Shown: positions 35,565 through 48,100, numbered from the stretch's first letter. The stretch is DNA of 64,000 nt from Microstegium vimineum (GCA_022036555.1 CM039119.1:39191255-39255254), one strand, 5' to 3'. Translations and numbers: made by a program. The notes: generated by a model from the letters alone, not told the origin.

Positions 35565-35800
35565 CTCCCTCCGTCCCAAATTAACGGTCGTTTTGAGTTT
35601 TCGTGTTACAACTTTGACTAGATTTATATAAAACATGTGCAACATTTGTGTGTCCAAATAAATTTATTAAAAAACTAGATTAAAAGATCTATCTAATGAT
35701 ATCAATTATGTATCATAATTATTAATAATTTTTTATATAAAATTAATCTAAATTTTTTCTTGGAAAGTGAGAAAGACAAATATTTTAGAACGGAAGGAGT
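35565..35800. mobile_element. Stowaway MITE
   Basis: CTCCCTCCGTCCCAAATTAACGGTCG at the left and 'gaacggaaggag' at the right, flanked by TA, with an AT-rich core containing 'tttgactagattta'. Confidence 0.85.
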
Positions 35801-36277
35801 ATATTATAAGGGTTCAATTTTTTTTACTCTCCGGAACCTTGTTCCGGCATGTTTAAGAAGAAAAATAGAGTTTTATTATATACAACAGCATCCGCGGTGT
35901 CAAAAACAGTAGTCATAGGACAAATAACCAACCTGTCTCCACAATCGTCATCTGCACTTGCCCTCGGATTCTCCTGTGGTTGCCTGCTTCACACGTGGGT
36001 AGCTCCCAAAACCCTTTTTTGGCGGGACGTGTGGCCGGGTAATAGATCGATGGCTATGGTGGTTTGAAGGGAGGGTGAGGGTTGGCAGGTTAACTTTAGA
36101 AGATCCACACCACAGCACGTCAGACAACATATCTGAAAGAGATTTGCATGGTACATTCAGAGAGAGGCATGCAATTGGTCCTCAGCTTTCATCCTGTACG
36201 TGTCGAGGCCTGACTTCATGGGAAATTTTAATTGGATCCACAACACGCCTCACCTCAGACATTGGAGAAATTTAATT

Positions 36278-36466
36278 CACTACCAAAATAGTAGAGTTCT
36301 CCTAGTGTTTTAGATAGTAATAAAACACTATCAGTCTATTACTAATCATAGCACAGGAGAATTTCACTAGAAGACATATAGTAGGGAAAGTTTACACTAA
36401 ATTTGTAACTACCAAAACACTAGGAGAAGTCTCCCTCACTAGGAGAAATTTAATATTTTGGTGGTG
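36278..36466. mobile_element. MITE with CACTACCAAAATA / TATTTTGGTGGTG ends
   Basis: A 189-bp element whose 13-bp ends match as inverted repeats at 12 positions. Second member of the family at 21233-21413. No target duplication was certain. Confidence 0.75.
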
Positions 36467-36926
36467 ACTGTAATAGGACAGTGTGTGATTAAGGCCTAAA
36501 TGCCGTCATGTGCGTAAGCTGGTGTCCCAAGCAGTGCCCTGAGACCTTGTAAACTTTATTTACAGCTTTCTTAAAACCTGAGGGAACTCCTTTAAAAAAA
36601 ACAGTAATTCCGAGAGAGGTCTGTATGCAAATGAAGGCTCAAATTAAAATACCTTACACTTTTCATATAATTATGTAAATAATATTCTGTCAGTGAGTTA
36701 CATCATGAAATTATGCACAATAACGTTATCTTAAAATACACACACCAGACCGTACGCGCAGAATAATTAACTGTCTATAATACATATATAAAAGTGCAAA
36801 GCAGAAAGGGGAAATGAAGTGCTTTGCATAGCTAAAGGCCTCTCAATCGATAACTTAAGAAGCTAATTAAAGGAAGCATATATAAATATATAATTATTGT
36901 TGGGAGGGGAGCATGCATGATCTTCA
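36467..36926. other. AT-rich intergenic DNA, no gene seen
   Basis: Only short random frames. It contains 'ttaaggcctaaatgccgtcatgtgcg' and A-rich runs. Nothing else supported. Confidence 0.4.
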
Positions 36927-37046
36927 GCCTGTTCGCTTGGCTTTTCAGTCGGCTTAAATCCAGCCAGAACATTGTTTTTCTCTCACAAGAAATCAGCTAG
37001 CAGTGAATAATCCTACCGGAACAGTGCATAATCCTGCCGAACAGGC
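36927..37046. mobile_element. Short MITE in the 3' UTR of the cysteine oxidase gene
   Basis: Starts GCCTGTTCGCTTGG and ends CTGCCGAACAGGC, inverted ends of a widespread grass MITE type. It begins nine bases past the cysteine oxidase stop codon (37056-37058, minus strand). Confidence 0.65.
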
Positions 37047-37055
37047 CACTTGTCA

Positions 37056-38288
37056 TCATAACTTTAAAGCAGGTCCCGTGTACAGGTCCCTTCTAATGAT
37101 AAAGTTATCATGTGGCTGGTATTCTTCCAGCCAAACAAACTCAGATCCCTTTGTTCGGTCCAATAAAACGCCTGAGAAAATTAAAAAACAGCAAGCTGTA
37201 AGAATAACCTGCATCTGATGCAATCAGTGAAGTGTCTGTCAGTACAGTATATATATTCGGACAAGATCTGAAACTAAGTAACTAACTAACCCGATGGGTG
37301 GTCTGATGTTGGGCGTCTCCGGAAGTAGGAGCAGTGCCTCCCATCCTCTGAAGAGTAAGGGGGCGTCAAGATGTCAAGGATGGCGCAGGGAGTGATGGCT
37401 TTCAAGGCGTGGATGTTCCCACCACCTTCTCCTTCTCCTGGATGAAGAACCATCGCTCCACAAGGCGCACACATTTCACCGTCTCTTACAACCTTGGCAG
37501 GTCTCACTGTGATTATTGCATGATAGTGATCGAGTGACACAGGTAGATGCATGAAATACTTGATTCAGATTCATCATTAAAAATTTAATCAGAAAATCCT
37601 ACCTTTTGATAAGTTAAGAGATTCAATCCAGTCATATGATTTGACATGCGCCGTGCCATATAAAATTTTGCTGAATACAGTCATTCCAGGATGGTTGTGG
37701 AGTGGGATCAAAGATGATGCTGGTATGCAAAATATTCCAATCTGCAGGTCCGTATATATGATGAGGGAGTAAATCGGGAATACACATCAGTGTCTGTCAT
37801 ATGTGTGCAATAGCAAAGTAAACACTTTTTTTTGGGGGGTTTAGATTTACCGAGAAGCTTTTGCACTCGTAAATATGACGGTATCTGATCGCTGGGCTGG
37901 AATGAAAAACTCTTTTCCTACTCAGGGCCCGTGGACTCCTCCAAACACGCACAGCTTCAGCTTCGCACTCAAGTCCAACATCGGACGGGGTAATCATGTC
38001 TGCCACAAAGATTCTCTTATATATAGCCAATATATAGTAAGAAAAAGAATAACAGCGCCAGCTTTTTCTTGGTTCATATTTATTTTGCATCATCCTTTAG
38101 GTTGGATTGGATGCTCCAAAGTTTATGTCATCAGCAGAAGGAAAAACGAATTGAAGGCAGTTCTTACCTAATACAGCACGGACGTTGTCGAGAGATTCAG
38201 AAGATAGAGGCCTCTTCTCAGATAGTGATACTTTACAGACCTCATAGAGCTTCTGGATTGCATTTGCATCCATTGTAGTGGAAGGCAT
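37056..38288 (-). CDS. Plant cysteine oxidase, 5 exons
   Basis: Exons on the minus strand: 38168-38288, 37851-37999, 37603-37741, 37291-37506, 37056-37171. All are GT-AG with matching phases, total 741 nt, 246 aa. Plant cysteine oxidases are iron thiol dioxygenases that oxidise N-terminal Cys of group VII ERF factors and others, feeding the Arg/N-degron pathway and so sensing oxygen. Diagnostic parts: SSPAIRYRHIYECKSFS; IGIFCIPASSLIPLHNHPGMTVFSKILYGTAHVKSYDW with two His iron ligands in HNH; a third His in GGNIHALKAITPC; YSSEDGRHCSYFRR; and the last-exon IIRRDLYTGPALKL. A stop is met if intron 4 is not removed (TAG at 37286), giving a shorter protein. Likely cytosolic or nuclear; no signal peptide. 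Confidence 0.92.
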
Positions 38289-40286
38289 TTTTTTTATTAT
38301 AACTTAAAAACTAAGCAAAACGTTTCAACCACCCTCGGATAAAATCCTTATATATACAAAATAAAAGGCATTACTTTGACAGAAGTTGTCTTCAGGTCAG
38401 TGTCAGACTGAGCTTCCCTTTAATTGGAGCCTGAGTAGATGAGAAATGAATTGGTTATACAGGTATATATGGCAAGAGGGTTGTAATATATACTCTCTCG
38501 CTCCATTCCAAATTGTAAGTCATTCCAAGAATTTTGGAGAGTCAAAGCATTTTAAGTTTGACCAAATATTATAGAGAGCAACATAAAGATTTATGATATC
38601 AAATAGGTATAGTATGAAAATATAACTAATAAAAAATCTAATGATATACTTAGTTGATATCAAATATGTTATTATTGTATTATCTAAATTTGGTCAAACT
38701 TTATAAACTTTGACTTTCCAAGATTTTTGAAATGACTTATAATTTGGAATGAAGGGAGTAATTCGTAAGAACAACAAGTAGATAGATGCACACACGCACA
38801 TCCCGCATTGGTCTATCTAGCGTCAGGGTTGTTGGTTCTTAAAGAAGGTTGCAGTTGTCTTGTCCCTTGCTTTCTCATAGGATCAAGGAAAGTGAACAAC
38901 CATAAAAAAAATTTTGGGAACCAATACCACAAGAATGCCTTTTCAATTTCATTGATGAAAAGCAGGAAGAAATCCTTAAGTTTCACTAGTACATGTACAA
39001 CTAAAACTGTATGAGCACAGTAACACACGGTTATTGTGCAGCATGTTACAAGCTCACCGTCTAGAAATCAATTGATTTTTTCTTGAAATCACAGTTGACA
39101 ATATGTGCCTGAGCTACCTCTCTTCTTCTGTTCTAGCTATCACCTCATTCTATATACGAGTAACAAAACGTCAGTGACTTGAAGCTACTACCACTATATA
39201 TAGACACAGAAGAGTCATATATGTGTATTTATAATTTTTGTTACCAATAGTTTAACTATTGTACTGATACCGTCCCTGATTCCCCAATATCCCCACCTAT
39301 GAGTACAACGTCGTAGTGTACTTGTATTATATTATTGTGCAACTTGAAACTCCCAAAACACAACCAAAAAAAAAAGGCAAACAACACAAACAATACACTG
39401 AATCAACAAACTAAAAGCTAGACCTCCTAGTAGGGAGGGCCAAGGAAAAGAAAACTGCTGGAATGAACTGAATAGAACAAGCAAGCTAGCAGAGAGGAGA
39501 TGGATGCGTGGGGGTCGTACCTACCTCGTGTTCTTGGAAGGAAGGGGCGACACCAGAGGAGGAGGAGAAGGAGGGTCGGTCCTGATGAGACCTAGCTCAT
39601 CTCATGAGCTCCGGCGGGGACCCCCATCTTGTACTCTCATCTCATGCCTGGTCCGGTCGATCGGTTGGTGGCCAATAGGGACATCAGCGCCCTCCAACTT
39701 AACCGACGGACGACGGAGGAGCTGTTGGACTAGTGGATAATATCATGTCTTGTATGAATGGGTATGAATGGTTGGCTTCCTAACTTCCTGTCAAGAGGCC
39801 GGCATTATCATATCTGACATTGGCGACATTTTAGAAACTTAATTAGGCTAACTTTAGATCTTTTGTTTCAGATTTCTGTTAATTTCGGTAGCTGCTATAT
39901 ATCCACACCACAGCTGTCAGCTGTGATTAACTGTACCCCACTCTTGCTTTCCATAAAAGCTGAGTGTGTAATCTATCTCTAAAACAATCTTTCAGCTAGG
40001 GAGAGAGTCCATGTCAAGCTTTGGATTCCAATGGCTTCAACTTTCAAGCTGGGAGAATCGATAAACAAATCACATGTTGTTCTCGTGCTGTCCAGAGAAT
40101 GGGTTTGTTGGTGTAGCAGGTGAAGAATCTGATTGCATTTTATTAGTGAAGATGAAGATTGAGTAGCCTGCCGCACTACTAATGGCTTCCCTGCAAAGAA
40201 CTTGTGACGTCTCGTCTCCCTAGCTTGATCCACACAGAGAGTGTTGTCTACGAAAACACCTTTTCAAGCAAGGCAGGCCCAAAGTA
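38289..40286. other. 5' flank of the cysteine oxidase gene
   Basis: Contains one Stowaway MITE (38493-38758). At about 39520-39740 a GC-richer block on the minus strand ends with ACACGAG|GTAGGT, a good splice donor, so it may hold a 5' UTR exon of the oxidase gene spliced to the first coding exon. This is inference. The rest shows nothing clear. Confidence 0.35.
38493..38758. mobile_element. Stowaway MITE
   Basis: CTCTCTCGCTCCATTCCAAATTGTAAGTCATTCC and its inverted partner ending 'aatttggaatgaaggga', with TA on both sides. Same family as 40287-40546. Confidence 0.85.
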
Positions 40287-40546
40287 GTCCATCCATCCTA
40301 AATGATAAGACATTCCAAGAATCTTAAAGAGTTAAAGTATCTCAAATTTGACCAATAATTAAAGAAAATTATCAATATTAATGACATCAAATAGGTATAC
40401 TATAAAAATATAATTGATAAAGAATCTAATGATACTTAGTTGATATCATAAATATTATTATATTATCATATAATTTTGGTCAAATTTGGGATACTTTGAC
40501 TCTCCAAAATTGTTGAGATGTATTATAATTTAGGATAAAGGGAGCA
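40287..40546. mobile_element. Stowaway MITE, same family as 38493-38758
   Basis: Left 'tccatccatcctaaatgataagacattccaag' and right 'gttgagatgtattataatttaggataaaggga' are inverted. The core 'gatatcaaataggtata..ataaaaatataa' is shared with the neighbour. Confidence 0.8.
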
Positions 40547-40634
40547 ATAATTATTATCCTGCTTTGCCATCTCCTTCCGCACGTCTTTTCTTTTTCCCTG
40601 ATTTCATATGCATTGTGCATGCATGTACGGGATG

Positions 40635-40639
<5 letters not shown>

Positions 40640-40711
<72 letters not shown>
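40640..40711. repeat. (AT)n microsatellite, about 36 units
   Basis: An uninterrupted AT run. Likely polymorphic, and prone to length error in assembly. Confidence 0.98.
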
Positions 40712-40713
<2 letters not shown>

Positions 40714-43374
40714 AAGTTACTACAGACTCATAAGTTATCCTAGTAATTAGGACATTACCATTGTCCGGACGTCTAAACTGATGGTCGCGTCCGGACGCCC
40801 ACTGCTTGTTTCGCACGCCTAGTTTGTTGTGGGGCCACCATCTTTATGGGCGTCTACATGCTCGTCACATATGGATTTCCTACCGTCGTGGCGAGATGGA
40901 GTGAAGGGAAGGGAGAGGGGAGGAGAGTGTGAGGCGGCCGCACAAGAAAAGATAAAGGTAGGAGCTGAAGCCCTGCGGCAGGCCACTGTCCGTTAACCAC
41001 GGACATCATTGCTACGTACAACACTTGATCTACTTTTGAAACATCAAGATAAACACTTGCAATATACATCTAAAGACAGACGAAACACATAAAAAATATG
41101 CGTCCAAAACAATTGCGGAAACACCTAAAAACGTTTAAAAAGTCATTGTAAAACATATGCAACATCTAAATAAACACGCTTGCAACATACATCTAAAAAA
41201 CAGATGAAATATTTGGAACAAGCGCTTAAAACATAAGTGTATAGCCATTGCAATATATACAACATCGTGATCTAATTTGCAACATCTGTACGAACAAAAA
41301 AAATCAACTTTCTAATATTTCCATCCGGCCTACTTATCAACCAAATTGAGGACCAATATGCTATCAATACCCTATGCTCTCTCTTTGTATTCAACAATCA
41401 ACAGTTGATCAACATTCCATTAATTAAAACATAGATCATAATGTTGGCCAAGAAGTTGCTACAAAATAAGAGGAACACCATGGTTCTAACCGTACTTATG
41501 AACTGATATTAGTTTTACCAGATTCATGTTATAAACCCACCTTGATATGAATAGAACAGAGGATTGAAGTCCAAGAACAATAGACACTAACTATATTCAT
41601 GATTAGCAACAGCTCGGTGTGACTCCTCTACGCCTGGGCGAGTGCGACTAAGGGCTAAAGGAGGTGGCTTGGGTCGCGGTGAGTGGCTACGACGGCCGGC
41701 GACGGCGGGCACTCGGCCGCGCACGGCGGGCTCCTCTTGCCCCGGCGTGAGCTCGGCTAGGTTCCTAGGGCTTCCTCGCGGCTAGAGGGTTAGGTAGGGC
41801 CCCAAGGTGAGGCCTTGCGGCTTGCAGGCGTCATCTACGGCGGCGGCGGCCATGGCGGCTGCACCTGCGCCGCGGCTACGCGCGTCGGGGCCAAAAGGGG
41901 GCTCCTTGACACACGATGTGGTCACGGGAAGGTTCTAAAGGGTGCCGCCGTTGACCATTTCTCGCGGCGGAGTCCGCTCCGCGGTGGAACGTGCGGCGGA
42001 GCTCCGGCGACGGCGAACCATGGCCCTAGGGCGGGCAACAGGGTAACCAGCTAGGCGGATAGGTGCGTGGTGACGCGGCGAACATCACCAGCCCTTCCTC
42101 GGTCTCCGAGGCGACCGGGATCGGCGGAAATGATTTTGGCACGGAGGCGGCTTGGGGGCGCAGCGGCTCCGTCAAGGCGGTCCGACCAGCGGCTCCCGTG
42201 CTCTTCTTCATCAACCAGATGGTGTGCGGCGTGTCCCTCGGATAGCGAAGCTCATAGCGATGGCCTTCCTACCTGTCCCCGGCCGGGTGCGGGAAGAACG
42301 GCTCCTTCACGGTCGTGCTCTGGCCATGGTGATCGCGCTCGGTGCTCGTACGGAACGCCGGCGTTCCCGAGCCTCCAGGGCTTGGCAAGGCCGTGTGAGT
42401 GCTCGTGAAGGTGTGCGTGAGTGCATCGTGCTCCAAGGTGTGCAAAAGGTGTGACCTTTGGGCCTCCCAATGCAAGTGGGGATACCATGACGGTGGACAT
42501 GGCGGCGGCATGGGGATGGAGAGCAGAGGGGTCAGCGGAGCTCACTGTGGTGGCGGGGTAGATAGGATGTTGGTGTGGTGGCGAATCGTAGCCGGCGTGT
42601 CAAAAGGAAGCAGTGTCGTGCCGAGCCGCGACGGGGAACCAGACGATCGGCATCGTCCGCGTTTCCGGCGACCAGGTACGGCACCTGTGGCTCGGTAGTG
42701 CTCCTCTCCTTCAGTCCTCCCTCCTCCTCTTCCTCTCCTCCGGTTCGGTTTTGGGAATGTAGGTTGCCGCAGAGTGGCGGATCCGGCGAGGGGAGAGCGC
42801 TAGAAAAGCTGTGGTTTTGGGGTTCCTGGGATGTTGGTGAGGGGCGTCGGGGACAAGAGCTCGTCTGATCGCCACCACCGTGGCTGACGTTGTGCGAGCA
42901 GCGAGAGCGCTCCACAACGCTACCTTTTGCTCTCTTTGTGCGAAAGGAAGAATCTGACCATGGAGGGCCACAACGCAGTGGCACAGGTGGGAGGCAGGGT
43001 TGGTTCCTCTTATCTAACCTGTGTGTACTGTGCTTTATGTATGCCAATCCGGCCAACGGAAATATTTACCCTGTCAATTGTTTCCGCTTTCATTGAATAG
43101 CTAATGACTTGTTTCACAAAAAACTATCAGGGTGGACAATCAGGGGCTGTTAAGATTGGTTCTGGTCACTCTTGAGCATAGCCTCAACTCATTTCTTTTT
43201 ATTGTGAAATGTTTGACCAGAATTTTCCGAATAGCCTTCCAATGTGATCGTTTCAAACAGTCACTTGAATTTGGCGATGTCATTGATTTGGCCACATGCA
43301 TGAATCACATTGTAGCAGAACTATTGTTTTTGGTGCATATTTATCTTGTGCGTCTACAAATATTGCTAATGTGC
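40712..43374. other. Repeat-like region: DNA-transposon-type sequence and a GC-rich block
   Basis: 40990-41290 holds many near-copies of 'caacatacatctaaa', 'gaaacac.taaaa' and 'gcaacat', the kind of subterminal repeat seen in non-autonomous DNA transposons. 41630-42960 is GC-rich with frames open on both strands but no recognised domain; Ala/Arg/Gly-rich reading frames overlap antisense, so none is called a gene. It may be a transposon carrying host gene pieces. 43100-43374 shows nothing. Confidence 0.35.
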
Positions 43375-43540
43375 GGTTTTTTTCTCGAATACGCAAAAGG
43401 TTTGCGCATCTTTATAATTTAAGAAAAGAGTTTTTTTACACTAGCGTCGTAGCGCGTTTGGGGGTTAAGGTATTACATGAAGCGCAGGCCCCCTATACCC
43501 ATCCTCTAAGCGCTCTAAGCGGACTACTCGTGCATTAGAC
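43375..43540 (-). mobile_element. LINE 3' end fragment
   Basis: On the minus strand it ends '..gatgcgcaaaccttttgcgtattcgagaaaaaaa', a phrase found at the poly(A) end of grass LINEs. The extent to the right is uncertain. Confidence 0.4.
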
Positions 43541-43912
43541 AACTGCAAACAATGACACATGGATCAGGATTCCGATGATTCAGATTGGCACTTGAGAACC
43601 AATCACACAAACCAGTTTGTCCATTGCCAGGACATCCTTGAATGGGATTCAGGAATCAATACAGATGACTTGCAAACCACATCCAAACAAAATTTGAAAA
43701 TATACTATACACATAGCAGGACAGCATAACAGAGATTTGTGATCTTGTTATATGATCATTCAGGCCTATGTCATAACACATAACCAATAAAAGGAACAAT
43801 ATTTCTCCAATAGATTCAAACCGGACAAATACAATAGCAAGATGCAACAGGTCTCCTTGAGCCTTCAAAATTGTGGTCACCTCCAAAAACAAGTCACAAG
43901 AAAGATGTTGAC

Positions 43913-45104
43913 CTAAGCCCTTTTTTTCGATGATTTCTTGAAACGTTTCTTCTGGGGCTTGAGCTTATCAGATTTCGAGGACATCTCTCTGTGTTTCCTT
44001 CTTTGCTTTTCCTTCTTCACCTTGTACATTGTGATTGCCTTCTTATAAAAATGTTCACAGATGCTGTTAGCTCACTCAAACAGAACAAGAAGTGCAAATG
44101 ATGGTGGGCAAAACACAATTTAATGTACTCCATTGAAAACTGGAACTTGCCTTGCCAACATCAAGCTGTCCAGAGTTTCTGGCAAGTAGAGACTTCAGGA
44201 TTTTGTCATTCTGCTGTTTCCCCAGGTTGCCCATTCCCTTCCCTTCAGCAACTGGGAGAAACTACAGAAATGACATGATTCAGCTAGTGCACAATTCAGC
44301 CTACAAAGGCAGACTCAGAAATCGAAGCCAGTAAGATATAAAAACCTTTCTATGTTTGCCATGATGGTTTGGAGGTTTCTCGCCAGGCAACTTCTTGTCA
44401 AACGTCCCACCACTTGCTGTTGCAGATCTCATGCCAGCAATATTCTCAAGATCCTTTTTTCTAGATTTTTTCGAAAGATCAGCTTTAGTTCCTGAGAAGG
44501 GCAAGGACTTTGCAGCAAGTTGTATATGACTGCACACAAAATATATTGGAGAGCTGTTAGATGACTATACGTCTATACTGCATAATTCTCAAGGTTCCTT
44601 ACTGGTACAAAAAGGAATTGATAGGAGGTAGGGGTAAGCAATAGGTGAGTGAAGGATTACAACCTTGGCAAAGCACCCACTTTTCCTGCTTTCTTTAAAT
44701 TCTCTAGTTTGTTTTTTCCTTGCTTTTCTACATGCTTCTTTTGCTTTCTTTGTGCGAAAGGATCAACTCCAGGCTCTGTAACAAATGAAATTTTTGATTA
44801 AAAGGGTATAATAGGTTGACCAACCAGGTTTAGGATACATGCACATCTAGAAAAGGAATAGTTAATAATAAGGAAATGCTTGTCAGATTTAGGTCCTAAA
44901 CTATGAAATGACTGCATATCAAAAATAAATAGGGCTAATGAAACATGCTGGACGGAGTCAACTAACATAAGCATATGAATATGATAGCTGCAATACTGGA
45001 TCAGGGAGAGATCAGTCAACACAACAGTCAACAATATTGTTGGCAAAAGGTTCATGAAGACAAATTACTAACCATCAATGGATTTAGCTTCAATAATTGG
45101 AACC
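43913..45104 (-). other. RRS1-derived segment of the chimeric gene
   Basis: From about 45104 down, the sequence matches plant RRS1 from a VPIIEAKSID motif to the Lys-rich C-terminus (LKPQKKRFKKSSKKRA, stop 43913-43915). The N-terminal half of RRS1, the part that contacts RPF2, is absent. It keeps introns (four within the segment), so it came from genomic DNA and not from a processed mRNA. The join falls within the exon 45073-45254, after LQYSYILGRKVKLL. The intron after 44151 uses a GC donor (AAG|GCAAGT). Confidence 0.75.
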
Positions 45105-48100
45105 GATATGGGGATTGTGAGACCAAGGAGCTTGACTTTCCGTCCCAAAATGTAGCTGTATTGAAGTCGGCCAATATGATCAAAAACTAACTTATCATCA
45201 TCATCAGATTCAACATCTTCAGGATGGCACCAACGTGGCTTGGGCACAGGCCACCTGCAGTTCATTGCAATGAAACAATTTATATATCCAAAACTTAACT
45301 TCAGACTAATAAATAGCAACATGGATCGGAATAACAACCTGTTAATCTTATTCTTGACATCACTTGGCATTTTCCAGAAACACGCACTAGAGGCATTGCT
45401 ACTGTCAGATTATGCTTCAGCAAGCTTCTTAAAATGCTCCAAAAAAGAACAATGCTAGACATGAACAATGCTAATACCTTTTTCGCTCAAACGATGCTAG
45501 AATCTTGCATATATCTTCCCATAACAGGAAAGGAGTTCCAATTCTCGTGTCATAGAAATTCAAGCCAATAATATTGCCATCAAGATTAACAAGAGGGCCT
45601 CCAATCCCAGCCTAGCAAGTTAACATAGATAAGTTGTGATTTCTATTCAAAAAATTGCAAGCTAATTCATTCCAATGCAACTATATACTTCCTTTGTTCA
45701 GAAACACAAAGCAGAGTCTGTCCAATTCAAGCTTTGACAATTGATTAATCCAATATTATCTAGTTTTCATCAAATGATACCATTACATTCATATTCCAAA
45801 GTACTTTACCATGAATATATTCTAATTGTAAGAAAAATAATGACGGGAATTTACACTTTTACGGTTAATGCTCTCTTTTAGAGTCAAATTACACCTAATA
45901 GAAAAAAACAGAGTTATTACCTTAGTGATTTTACATGTTGAACATGTGAGGAACTCACAGTCAAGTGTGCCTGTCCAAGGAACTAGACAACCACTAGTAG
46001 CCATTAACGTGCCTAGTTCGAAGCAACGCCCTACAGCTGCTACTCTAGAACTTGACTCACAATCAAAGCTCGTATTTAATGGACGAAGAGCATGGTACTT
46101 GACACTGACTAGAGCAATGTTGTAATGTAGATTGCAATGCTCTAACTTCCCTTCTTTGTATTGGTTGTTAAGAAACACTTTAATCTGCAAATAATACAGT
46201 GATCAGACTTAAACAACACCTTAGAAGAACATCAGCACAAAATAGTGAACACCAACCCTCAAGTTTTTATCAATCTTGTTCTCATCGCCAGAATCTCTAA
46301 CCAAGCTCGCTGATGTCAAAATCATCTTTGATCCATTCCATTCAATGAAAAAACATGTGCATGCAAAAAACCTTTTTTCTCCTGCATGCCATGATTCTGA
46401 TTACCAGCTAGTTGTAATCGAAACAGAGATGAAATAGTAAATGTCACATCGTTGTACACTCACCTGTCTCACCATTGAATGAAGCCAGTGCGACAACATT
46501 GCGATTTAGGGCAGAAGCTCTTCTGTTGAATTTACTCCAGACACCTTCACCATGTATGCCGCCAAAAGGGTCTTCAAAAGAATGTATGGCGCCAAAAGTG
46601 TCTTCAAAAGAATTAACCAAGATCATGCCCTCTAGAGAAATACATTGATAAGTTGTTAGTGGTACATGAGAGCTGTAAAAGATCAGCAAATTTTAGAAGC
46701 AGTGACTCACTTCCTAACATGGAGGATGGTAACTTAGGGTAACCCTTGGAGTTTACATCTAACTATTCCTGGTTGAGAAAATCTCCATGTACTGGTGCAA
46801 CAAGGTCAAGTGATCAGCACTGACATATACTAATACTATACACAGAAAGTAAATTCACATAAACTCTGCAATAGCATGTAACATTAGTTATATCATGATA
46901 CCAGCCTGAGCAACGATTAGCATTAGAAGTCAGCGTGCATGAACATACCCATAGGCCATAGTGTACATATGTTAACTAATCAACAATATGAGAGTACAAG
47001 TGAAAGGGCCGGACTAGTTGATATACAAATGTAAACGCTAAACTTGCACAACTTCTAAATAGGTACCATTACGAACTGCAACAATTTGCATAATAATACG
47101 ATGTTAAACAATTTTGAGGAGTGCCTATGTGCTCACCTTCTGTATAGCCGTTAGATTTCTCACCTACGGATGCTTCAGGCCTGCAGAACATAAAAATGAC
47201 TAGTTGACTACTAATCAAAAAGTAAAATGGATCAAACAAGTGCACTTATACGAAAAATGGTGCCAAAAACTATGTGGGTAGAATCATAGGCAAGGAACAA
47301 GACAGAGAAATGAGAAGTCATGCGGAAAATGTTTCATGAAAACATGATCATAATGCACATTCCAACAAGATTAACATACAGTTTTCAATATTGACACAAG
47401 AAATAAGACAAACATAGTACAGGACAACTGTGAATATGTGATTCATGCCATGACTGCAATGCACAGATGGCAAATAGGTATAGGCTAAGGAATAGCAGCA
47501 AATGATCTAAATTATTGCATTATGTTGTTTAGCACGCAAAAGGGCTTACCTTATAAGCTCTTTTAGGAGAAGAGCTAAGGTAGAATAGAGTAGGTGAACT
47601 AGTAAACGACATGCATTAAATAAACATACCTGTGAACCTTCATTTTTTTTACTGTGCAAGACCGGTCTTCTTTTGCACAAATGTCAAGTAATGCTTGAGA
47701 GTTGTGCCCCATGGTAGAAAAATGGCTCTTCTATTGGTAAAAAAAAGGTTCATGCCAACCATATCCCCATCAAAAGAAAGAAGTGGCCCACCTTCCCAAG
47801 GCTAATAAATAAAACAAGCAACACGGGTTACATTTGAACAAAATGAATTTGTACAGAACAAGAGTTAAATATAAACAAGAAATCATTTCTGTTGCTTCCA
47901 TGCATAACAGAAATAGAATGAAATGCTCATATCATCATGCAAGTGTACCTTTGAGATTTTACAATCAAGATCTCTATCAACCTTAGATACCCTTGAATCG
48001 CCAATCAAATCCAAAGTGTCAACCATTATTTCACCAGAGGTGTCACGCCCTACAGCTAATACTTCACCATGGGGCAGACTTTCCAGTGCACTTTGGAAAA

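Noticed and set aside
42067..42698. Overlapping frames in the GC-rich block
   Set aside because: Both strands open, no domain and no splice-consistent model.
46464..46472. Alternative donor GAGACAG|GTGAGT for exon 46473-46631
   Set aside because: It is a stronger consensus and keeps phase, but the matching exon of domain 1 ends at AAT G|GT, so the homologous site was chosen. cDNA could reverse this.
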